DNA from: Hymenobacter sp. DG25A | Lineage (GTDB): Bacteria > Bacteroidota > Bacteroidia > Cytophagales > Hymenobacteraceae | Length of the DNA stretch: 64,000 nt | Reading direction: 5' to 3' | Assembly (NCBI RefSeq): GCF_001280305.1 | Contig: NZ_CP012623.1 | Coordinates: 2,170,001 to 2,234,000, forward strand | Shown here: positions 26,294 to 32,746 of the stretch, one piece after another | Layout: each line of letters starts with the position of its first letter | Position numbering within the stretch: position 1 is the stretch's first letter | Position numbers and translations under genes: made by a program | Notes under the pieces: model-generated | What the model was told of the DNA's origin: nothing | Database searches by the model: none | The model's input: the letters and a program-made list of their open reading frames with translations, nothing else

Positions 26294-26821
26294 CTACAGG
26301 CGCGCCAGCTTCGCGGCATCGGCCTCCGAAACGTGCCCCCGGTCCAGCAGAAAGCTGCGAACCAGGGCAAAAGAATCGGCATCGAGGCCGGAAGCGGGGT
26401 GCTTCAGCAGCGTGGAAACCAGAAACTGACGGTCTTCGTCTACGTGCTGACTGAGGCCCAGAAAGGCAGGCAGATTACTTTCCACGCTCAGGCGCAGAAA
26501 GCGGATTTCGGCGTTATCAGTATCCAGCTTCACGGCTTTCTCAAACTGCTGGCTGGCATTCTGCACGTAGGTGAGCTTGTTAAACATAGAAGCATCACGG
26601 GCCCGAATGGCTTCGGCGGCGGCTTTGTAGGCCAGAACCACGGCATCCTGCTGGTTGTAGGCAGCCATCAGCTGGTGAAACTTCTCGCCGGCTTCTTTGC
26701 TGGCGGCGGCCTGCTGGTACTGGCGGCGCAGGGAAACTACGGAATACGGGTTGGCTTCAGTTGACACGATGGTGGCGAGAGTCAGAAGGAGAGTGAGAAA
26801 GATGCGGGAGAGCCGGTTCAT
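26294..26821 (-). CDS. Unknown exported protein in the carotenoid cluster
   Basis: 175 residues with a signal peptide (MNRLSRIFLTLLLTLATIVS, cleavage near TEA). The mature part is helical and TPR-like: YNQQDAVVLAYKAAAEAIRA, then FEKAVKLDTDNAEIRFLRLS, then ESNLPAFLGLSQHVDEDRQF. From memory, proteins with the NAEIRFLRLS...PAFLG pattern sit next to crtB in several Bacteroidota, but this was not checked. It begins 18 bp after the crtB stop, so it is surely cotranscribed. No enzyme motif is seen and it does not resemble any lycopene cyclase. Function unknown; a periplasmic scaffold or pigment-related role is only a guess. Confidence 0.75.
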   Translation of the reverse strand: MNRLSRIFLTLLLTLATIVSTEANPYSVVSLRRQYQQAAASKEAGEKFHQLMAAYNQQDAVVLAYKAAAEAIRARDASMFNKLTYVQNASQQFEKAVKLDTDNAEIRFLRLSVESNLPAFLGLSQHVDEDRQFLVSTLLKHPASGLDADSFALVRSFLLDRGHVSEADAAKLARL

Positions 26822-26839
26822 GCAGACAAACTTTCATAG

Positions 26840-27682
26840 CTAAATGGCCCGAAGGCGGTAGCGAAAGTACGAACCCAGCAGCAAAAGGAGCTTTGTGTTA
26901 TCGGGAACCCGCACCCGCTGGCCCAGAATGCCGGCCGCCGGCAGCTGCCGGATGCGGTGAAAAAGCTTCAGATAGTACACATACGCCAGGTATACGCCCA
27001 GGCGGGCGGCGCGGGGCAGCTGCACAATGCCCGCGTAGCCGGCCTCAAAATCGGCCCGGATGTCATCCTCAATTTCGCGCTTCACTTCGTCGGTAAATCG
27101 CTCAAACTGCACGCCCGGGAAGTACACCCGGCCCCGCTCCTCATAGTCGGAGCGGATATCCCGCAGGAAGTTGATTTTCTGGAAGGCGGAGCCCAGGCGC
27201 CGGGCGGGCTCGCGCAGGCGGTCAAACATGGCCGTATCTCCCTCGCAGAAAATTCGCAGACACATAAGTCCCACTACTTCTGCCGAGCCATAGATGTACT
27301 GCTCATACAGGCTCTGGTTGTAGTTGCGGTCATCCAGGTCCATTTCCATGCTGAACAGAAAGGCATCGATAAACTCCCGGTCAATACCATACTGGTGCAC
27401 TACGTCCTGAAAGGCGTGCAGCACCGGGTTCAGGCTCAGGCCCAGGTCCAGCGCTTCGTAGGTCTGGCGCTTGAAATCCGCGAACAGCGCCGCCTTATCA
27501 TAAGTATGAAAGGTGTCGACGATTTCATCGGCCCAGCGCACAAAGCCATACACGGAGTACACCGGCAGATGAAACCGTTTGTCCAGGGTGCGGATACCCA
27601 GCGTGAAGGAGGTGCTGTAGCGCTTGGTAATGAGCTTGCTGCAGGCCCGGCTGGTTTCAGTAAAAAGGGCAACGTGGTCCAT
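26840..27682 (-). CDS. crtB: Phytoene synthase CrtB
   Basis: Condenses two geranylgeranyl diphosphates to phytoene, the first committed step to carotenoids. 280 residues of the squalene/phytoene synthase family. First aspartate-rich motif is RWADEIVD (Asp52, Asp56); the second is FLRDIRSDYEERGRVYFP. YGSAEVVGLMC matches the family's middle motif. The gene lies 9 bp after crtI and 18 bp before the unknown exported protein. Confidence 0.95.
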   Translation of the reverse strand: MDHVALFTETSRACSKLITKRYSTSFTLGIRTLDKRFHLPVYSVYGFVRWADEIVDTFHTYDKAALFADFKRQTYEALDLGLSLNPVLHAFQDVVHQYGIDREFIDAFLFSMEMDLDDRNYNQSLYEQYIYGSAEVVGLMCLRIFCEGDTAMFDRLREPARRLGSAFQKINFLRDIRSDYEERGRVYFPGVQFERFTDEVKREIEDDIRADFEAGYAGIVQLPRAARLGVYLAYVYYLKLFHRIRQLPAAGILGQRVRVPDNTKLLLLLGSYFRYRLRAI

Positions 27683-27691
27683 TTCTGCTAA

Positions 27692-29164
27692 TTATGAATT
27701 CTCCTTTTCTACTTCTTTGGCCACTACCTGCCCGGAAATGAGCGAGGGCGGCACGCCAGGGCCCGGCACCGTGAGTTGCCCCGTAAAATACAGGTTGCTC
27801 ACTTTTTTGCTTTTGATGGAGGGCTTGAGAATGGCCGTTTGGCGCAGGGTATTGGCCAGGCCATAGGCATTGCCTTTGTAGCTGTGGTAGTCCTGCTCAA
27901 AATCCTGGTGGGCGTAGCTGCGCTTATACACCACGGCATCCCGAATGCTGGTGCCGCAGTGGCGCTCCAGCCGATCCATAATCAGGTGATAGTAGTGCTC
28001 CCGGGTTTCCTCGGGGTCAGCTAAGTTCGGGGCCACCGGAATCAGCAAAAACAGGTTCTCGCAGCCTTCAGGGGCCACAGAAGGGTCCGTTTGGGACGGC
28101 GCCGACACATAGAACAGTGGCTTGGTGGGCCATTGGGGTTCCTCATAGATTTCCTGGGCGTGCAGGCTGAAATCTTCGTCGAAGAACAGATTATGGTGGC
28201 GCAATTTGGGCAGGCGCTTATTCACGCCCAGGTAAAACAGCAGCGAGGATGGGGCCATGGTGCGCTTGTCCCAGTAAGCTTCGTCGTAGTTACGCCACTC
28301 CGGGGCCAGCAGGTGCTGCTCGGCGTGGTGATAGTCGGCGCCGGCCACAATGACATCGGCGGCGCGGAAGCCGGTGGCTGTTTGCACACCGGTGGCGCGG
28401 CCCTTTTCCACCACTATCTGCTGCACGGGGGCATTATACTCTAAGGTTACGCCCTGCTCCCGGGCCAGCTGCACCATGCCTTCCACTATTTTGTGCATGC
28501 CCCCCATGGGGTACCAGGTGCCCAAGGCTAGGTCGGCGTAGTTCATCAGCGAGTACAGGGCCGGGGTGTTCTGGGAGGTGGCGCCCAGGAAGAGAATGGG
28601 AAATTCCACCAGCTCCAGCAGGCGCGGGTCTTTAAAGAACTTGCGCACGTGCTTATGCATGCTTTGCAGCAAATCCAGACGCACAGCATCTACCAGCAGG
28701 CGCGGGTCGGCAAACTCCATGAGCGAGCGGCCGGGCATATGCACAAATTTGCTGATGCCCACCTCATACTTATAGGCAGCCTGCCGCAGGAACTCATCCA
28801 GGCGGGCGGCGCTGCCGGGCTCGTAGCTTTCAAACAAGTCCCGCAGCTCACTCATCCGGGCCGGAATATCCACGGCTTCCTGCCCTTTAAAAATTACCTG
28901 GTAGGAAGGATCCAGTCGGCGCAGGTCATAATAATCGGAGACTTTCTTTCCAAAGCGGGCAAAATACTGCTCAAACACATCCGGCATCCAGTACCAGCTC
29001 GGGCCCATATCAAAGGTGAAGCCTTCGGCCCGGAATACCCGCGCCCGCCCACCCGGCCCCTCGTTCTTTTCCAGAATATGCACGCGGTAGCCGCGCTGAG
29101 CCAGCGAGGTAGCTGCCGACAGGCCCGCAAAGCCAGCCCCAATTACAATGACGTCCTTTATCAC
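27692..29164 (-). CDS. crtI: Phytoene desaturase CrtI
   Basis: FAD-dependent desaturase turning phytoene into lycopene. Rossmann start VIVIGAGFAGLSAATSLA, then EKNEGPGGRARV, both typical of CrtI. The C-terminus has LYFTGQLTVPGPGVPPSLIS, matching the family's bacterial-type carotenoid dehydrogenase signature. 490 residues is a normal length. A 289-bp gap separates it from the sigma-factor gene upstream, containing a terminator, so crtI likely has its own promoter near 29200-29350; no TAnnTTTG is found there. Confidence 0.95.
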   Translation of the reverse strand: MIKDVIVIGAGFAGLSAATSLAQRGYRVHILEKNEGPGGRARVFRAEGFTFDMGPSWYWMPDVFEQYFARFGKKVSDYYDLRRLDPSYQVIFKGQEAVDIPARMSELRDLFESYEPGSAARLDEFLRQAAYKYEVGISKFVHMPGRSLMEFADPRLLVDAVRLDLLQSMHKHVRKFFKDPRLLELVEFPILFLGATSQNTPALYSLMNYADLALGTWYPMGGMHKIVEGMVQLAREQGVTLEYNAPVQQIVVEKGRATGVQTATGFRAADVIVAGADYHHAEQHLLAPEWRNYDEAYWDKRTMAPSSLLFYLGVNKRLPKLRHHNLFFDEDFSLHAQEIYEEPQWPTKPLFYVSAPSQTDPSVAPEGCENLFLLIPVAPNLADPEETREHYYHLIMDRLERHCGTSIRDAVVYKRSYAHQDFEQDYHSYKGNAYGLANTLRQTAILKPSIKSKKVSNLYFTGQLTVPGPGVPPSLISGQVVAKEVEKENS

Positions 29165-29201
29165 AGATTACACAGATTTCCCTGCAGATTACGCAGATTT
29201 T
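29162..29201. repeat. Short tandem repeat at the crtI start
   Basis: Two copies of a 17-bp unit (CAGATTACACAGATTTC / CAGATTACGCAGATTTT), about 20 bp apart, overlap or abut the crtI start codon region. Within each unit CAGATT is itself repeated. It resembles dispersed ATTACGCAGATT repeats common in Cytophagales genomes and may have moved the crtI promoter. 29202-29360 shows no gene. Confidence 0.5.
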
Positions 29202-29363
29202 AAGCAATCAAGCGGCGCGGAGCACCTCGGCTGGTATTCCCTATGCCCTACCCTCGCCGCAAAAGGCATACCGGCAAACCAGACTGTTGTTTATCCGGCG
29301 ACGAAAAAAAGCCTGTTACCGGCCCGTCCGGGCTTATTAATCGAAAAAAACGGGAATAAGGGG

Positions 29364-29417
29364 CAAAAAACCGGGCCGCGAGCAACGCAGCTTGTGGCTA
29401 ACGTCACCCGCGGCCCG
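29364..29417 (-). terminator. Terminator after the ECF sigma gene
   Basis: Minus-strand stem CGGGCCGCG with CGCGGCCCG (29372-29380 with 29409-29417, 9 bp) followed by G and six T. It ends 36 nt past the sigma-factor stop. This separates regulator transcripts from crtI. Confidence 0.7.
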
Positions 29418-29453
29418 TCTACGCCCGGGGCGGTTGTACTCTCTCCCTATTCC

Positions 29454-29969
29454 CTACACGCCGGGGGCGTATACCTTCAATACGTCTTTTAGCTCTTTTC
29501 GGGCAATGTGAATCCGATTTTTTACGGTCCCGATTGGAATTTGCAGTTTCTCAGCTATTTCCAGGTATTTATAGCCGATGTAGTACATCATAAACGGCGT
29601 CCGGTAGTCGGCTGAAAGGCCGGCAATGGCTTCGTTTATGTCGGTTACCACAAAGTCGCTGGTGGCGCCGTTGTGGGTAATGTAGTTTTCATCGGTATTG
29701 AAGTACTGGAAGTAGTCAGTACTATCAATGTTACTGTTGCGCTTCGTTATCTTATTGTAGTTGTTGATAAACGTGTTGCGCATGATGGTGTACAACCATG
29801 CCTTCAGGTTGGTGCCCGCCTTGAACTTGTCCTTGTTCAGCAGTGCCTTCAGCAGGGTTTCCTGTACCAAATCCTTGGCATCGTCAGCGTCGCGGGTCAG
29901 GTTCATCGCCACGGGCTTCAAAGAGTAGGAAATCTTTTGTACTTGGTCGGTAAATTCCAGAGATGTCAT
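29454..29969 (-). CDS. ECF-type RNA polymerase sigma factor
   Basis: 171 residues. Sigma region 2: DADDAKDLVQETLLKALLN followed by the -10 recognition helix (LKAWLYTIMRNTFINNY). Region 4: RTPFMMYYIGYKYLEIAEKL, then PIGTVKNRIHIARKEL. No anti-sigma gene or membrane partner is next to it. The family member close to crtI is widespread in Bacteroidota, and its position between the MerR-B12 regulator and crtI is like the light-response pair of sigma factor plus LitR known in actinobacteria. It probably directs the crt promoter(s), though this one is also similar to general RpoE-type sigma factors of the phylum. Confidence 0.92.
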   Translation of the reverse strand: MTSLEFTDQVQKISYSLKPVAMNLTRDADDAKDLVQETLLKALLNKDKFKAGTNLKAWLYTIMRNTFINNYNKITKRNSNIDSTDYFQYFNTDENYITHNGATSDFVVTDINEAIAGLSADYRTPFMMYYIGYKYLEIAEKLQIPIGTVKNRIHIARKELKDVLKVYAPGV

Positions 29970-30000
29970 CTTGTTTAGCTTTCCGTGGCAAAATGTTAAA

Positions 30001-30008
30001 CAAATATA
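30001..30008 (-). promoter_or_regulatory. -7 element of the ECF sigma gene
   Basis: TATATTTG on the minus strand matches TAnnTTTG, 31 nt before the ATG at 29969. No TTG lies 19-21 bp further up, so this is a -7 element only. The region 30009-30222 also holds an 11-bp palindrome TGACTCAGTCA (30077-30087) of unknown meaning. Confidence 0.5.
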
Positions 30009-30222
30009 CGGGAAGTATCGGAAGATGTACCATTGTGCAAAAGAAAATTTTTCACAACCAAGTTTTTTCTTTTCACTGACTCAGTCAACGTACGAAGCGC
30101 CTGAAAATCAGGATCTATTCTGCTAGTACATAATTCTGCCTATCCCCTTTCAGAAGGCCAGAAGGCGGCTTATTGCGTAGTAAGAGCAGTGAAAGCCGGG
30201 CTCGCGCCCCGGCCGGGCGGCT

Positions 30223-31134
30223 TCAGGAAGCCACCAGTTCCTGCGGGCAGGTGCACAAACGCCCGGCCAGGGTCAGGAAGTCCGTCATGAGGCGCACCCG
30301 GACGGTATTGGGCGGCAGGCGCAGGTTTTCCTGTTGGGCCAGCGGGCCATAGATATAGAGCATCACCTCGGGGCAAAGGGTATGGATCTGCTCCACGTAG
30401 CCCTGCACCTGGTCGCGCTCCGGCAGGGCCGTCATTACGGTGCACAGCGCGTGCGGCTTATAAGTCTCGCACACGGACTTCAACTCCTTTACCGGCAGGT
30501 TCTGGCCCAGGTATAGGACATGCTGCCCCCGAAAACGCAGGGCATAGTTCATAAACAGCAACGCCAGCTCGTGCATTTCACCTTCCGGCAGAAACAGGAC
30601 CCAGCGCCGGGCCTGCGCCGGCTGCACGGGCGGCAGGCTGTCGATAGCCACTATCATTTTCTGCCGCAACATATTGGTAACCAAATGCTCCTGGGCCGGA
30701 TTAACGGAGCCGGCGTGCCAGAGCACCCCAATGCGCTGCAGAAACGGATACACCACCTGCAGAATGGCTTCTTCGAAACCCAGTTGCTTGACAGCAGTAT
30801 CCAGCAGGTTGCACAAACGGCGCTCATCCATTTCCAGCATGGCCGCCAGCAAAGAATTTACCTGCTGGCAGTAGTCATGGGCGTCATCGTAGCTGGAAAT
30901 AACGGCCTGACTCAGTTCCTCCGGCTTAAGCTGGGCCACGCGCGAGATGCGGTAGCCGCGGGAACAGAGCGTGGCCACGTTCAGCAGGCGGCGCAGGTCT
31001 TCGTCGCAATACGTGCGGATGTTGGTAGCCGTGCGCACTGGCTGCAGAATGCCGTAGCGCTGCTCCCACATCCGAATGGTATGCGCCTTAATGCCGGAAA
31101 GCTGTTCCAGGTCGCTGATTGAAAACTGTCCCAC
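30223..31134 (-). CDS. MerR-type regulator with B12-binding domain (CarH/LitR-like)
   Basis: 303 residues. MerR helix-turn-helix (ISDLEQLSGIKAHTIRMWEQ) at 5-45; a helical cap domain with the trio Trp139 (VLWH), Glu149 and His150 (NPAQEHLVTNML); and a cobalamin fold with His188 in EGEMHELALLF and YLGQNLP. Trp-x9-Glu-His spacing is exactly that of Thermus CarH (W131, E141, H142), where it caps adenosylcobalamin, and His188 matches the cobalt-binding His. In the last motif Gly is Ala. A light-sensitive repressor of carotenoid genes is the likely role. The start is GTG 31134, overlapping the crtZ stop by 1 nt (TAGTG), so it is coupled to crtZ. Confidence 0.9.
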   Translation of the reverse strand: MGQFSISDLEQLSGIKAHTIRMWEQRYGILQPVRTATNIRTYCDEDLRRLLNVATLCSRGYRISRVAQLKPEELSQAVISSYDDAHDYCQQVNSLLAAMLEMDERRLCNLLDTAVKQLGFEEAILQVVYPFLQRIGVLWHAGSVNPAQEHLVTNMLRQKMIVAIDSLPPVQPAQARRWVLFLPEGEMHELALLFMNYALRFRGQHVLYLGQNLPVKELKSVCETYKPHALCTVMTALPERDQVQGYVEQIHTLCPEVMLYIYGPLAQQENLRLPPNTVRVRLMTDFLTLAGRLCTCPQELVAS

Positions 31135-31634
31135 TAGTGTATTCTTTCTTTATGAGTAGTACGCGCTGGCGTTTGGGTAGTCCGGCGCCAGGCCATAGCA
31201 TAGTATTTAGGCGATACCCATAACATGCCAAACTCCTCGGAGCCAAGGCGGCCGGTAGCTTTATGATGCATCTTGTGGGCCATATTCAAGGCTCTCAGAT
31301 AGGTGTTGCGCGACTTACGCCAGAAGCGCATGCGTCCGTGAATCAGCACATCGTGCACAAAGAAGTACACTGTTCCATAGGCGGCAATGCCGGTGCCTAC
31401 CCAAAAGCGCCAGTCTTTGGCTGGCGAGCCATAGACAATGAACAGCATCGAGAGCAAGCCATAAAACAGGAAAAAGAAGTCGTTGCGCTCCAGGCGGTGC
31501 GGATGGCGTACGTGATGCGAGCGGTGCAAAAACCACAACGGCCCGTGCAGCACATATTTGTGCATGCCCCAGGCCACAAACTCCATTCCCAGAAAAGTAG
31601 CGGTGGTAACGGCTACGGCTGCCAGCGTTGTCAT
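31134..31634 (-). CDS. crtZ: Beta-carotene hydroxylase CrtZ
   Basis: Membrane di-iron hydroxylase adding OH at C3 of beta rings (zeaxanthin, or with CrtW astaxanthin-type products). 166 residues with four predicted helices. Histidine motifs: HKYVLHG (near 25), HRSHHVRH (37-44), HDVLIHGRM (about 94) and HKMHHKA (about 120). Promoter not obvious: no TAnnTTTG within 150 bp. It is the first gene of the carotenoid run and overlaps the regulator start by 1 nt. Confidence 0.92.
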   Translation of the reverse strand: MTTLAAVAVTTATFLGMEFVAWGMHKYVLHGPLWFLHRSHHVRHPHRLERNDFFFLFYGLLSMLFIVYGSPAKDWRFWVGTGIAAYGTVYFFVHDVLIHGRMRFWRKSRNTYLRALNMAHKMHHKATGRLGSEEFGMLWVSPKYYAMAWRRTTQTPARTTHKERIH

Positions 31635-31726
31635 GTGCTGCTAACCGGCAGAAAAGCGAAAAGTTGAGAATCCAACCTCATCTACAAAAGAAAGAGTAAG
31701 CTAAGTCCGGCAAGATAAGCCATATA

Positions 31727-31765
31727 AGGCCTGCCTTTGCAGCGAAAAGCAACAAAGGCAGGCCT
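31727..31765 (-). terminator. Stem-loop after the crotonase gene
   Basis: 13-bp perfect stem (31727-31739 with 31753-31765) and 13-nt loop between the crotonase stop and the crtZ start. On the plus strand a T5 run follows; on the minus strand the U-run is absent. It probably separates the crotonase unit from crtZ. Confidence 0.55.
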
Positions 31766-31782
31766 GTTTTTATGGTTAGGAG

Positions 31783-32592
31783 TTATTCCCAGGAAATTTT
31801 CTCCTTGTTGAGGAAGGCGGCAATACCCCGGCGGCAATCCTGCGAGCCTCGGGCCTCGGCATTCATCTGCGCCGCATAGAGCAGGCTGTCTTCCAGGGGC
31901 ATTTCCGGAATGCGGGCCAGCATTTCCTTGGTCAGTTCCATGCTCTGCCCGGAATTCTCGGTGCACAGCCGGCGGGCAAACCGAACTACGTTGTCGGCCA
32001 GCTCTTCGCGGCTTACCACAAAGTTGACGAGGCCAAACTCGGCGGCCTTATCGGCCGTGATGATGTCGCCGGTGAGCAGCAGCTGCTTAGTGCGGGCCTC
32101 CCCTATTTTGCGCAGCAGAAATACGCTTACAATAGCGGGCAGGAACCCAATCTTCACCTCGGTGTAGCCAAATTTGGCCTCGGGCACCGTGAAAGCGAAG
32201 TCGCAGATGGTGGCCAGGCCGCAGCCACCGGCCAGGGCGTGACCCTGCACCTGCCCAATTACTACTTTGTTCAGCGTATAAATCTGATGAAACAGCTGCA
32301 TCAGGTGGGTGCTGTCGGCCAGGTTATCGGTATAGCCAAAGCCTTGCAGCTCCTGAATATAAGCCAGGTCGGCGCCGGCGCAGAATACTTCACCGGCCGC
32401 CCGCAGCACAATTACTTTGCAGGTTTCATCGTCTTCCGCTGCTGAAAAGGCCAGCTTTAGCTCCGTTACCATGTCGGCGCTCAGCGCGTTGCGCTTGTCG
32501 GGCCGGTTCAGGGTAATGTAGCCAATAGCGTCGCGGCACTCATATTGAATGTAGCGCAGCGCTTCTAACTCTTGGGTAGGCAAATTGTCCAT
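31783..32592 (-). CDS. Enoyl-CoA hydratase/isomerase family, methylglutaconyl-CoA hydratase-like
   Basis: Crotonase-fold enzyme acting on a CoA-thioester. Start ATG 32592 (MDNLPTQELEALRYIQYECR); an upstream in-frame start at 32682 gives an unlikely extension. Oxyanion hole residues are in EVFCAGADL (70s) and GHALAGGCGLATICDFA (118-133). Typical hydratases have two catalytic Glu: the first is replaced by Gly (GGCGL), the second is kept (Glu145 in TEVKIGFLPAIVS). This E-V-x-x-G-x-x-P-A form is like LiuC/AtuE methylglutaconyl-CoA hydratases of leucine or terpene breakdown. 269 residues. It stands alone, 143 bp upstream of crtZ on the same strand. Confidence 0.85.
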   Translation of the reverse strand: MDNLPTQELEALRYIQYECRDAIGYITLNRPDKRNALSADMVTELKLAFSAAEDDETCKVIVLRAAGEVFCAGADLAYIQELQGFGYTDNLADSTHLMQLFHQIYTLNKVVIGQVQGHALAGGCGLATICDFAFTVPEAKFGYTEVKIGFLPAIVSVFLLRKIGEARTKQLLLTGDIITADKAAEFGLVNFVVSREELADNVVRFARRLCTENSGQSMELTKEMLARIPEMPLEDSLLYAAQMNAEARGSQDCRRGIAAFLNKEKISWE

Positions 32593-32746
32593 GGTTATCG
32601 TTGCTGGCGGTGGTAAAAAGCCCGGCGGTAAAGCCATTATGTAAGGTTGTAAGCCGGGAAGAGCAGTATCTAAACCTAACAAAAACGGTGCTACAAAGAA
32701 AGACTTCTTCCGCTATTGTTACGATGAACTACGGCTGTTGGACGTC

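Noticed and set aside
30077..30087. Palindrome TGACTCAGTCA before the ECF sigma gene
   Set aside because: Single 11-bp copy with no second site; too short to call an operator of the CarH-like regulator.
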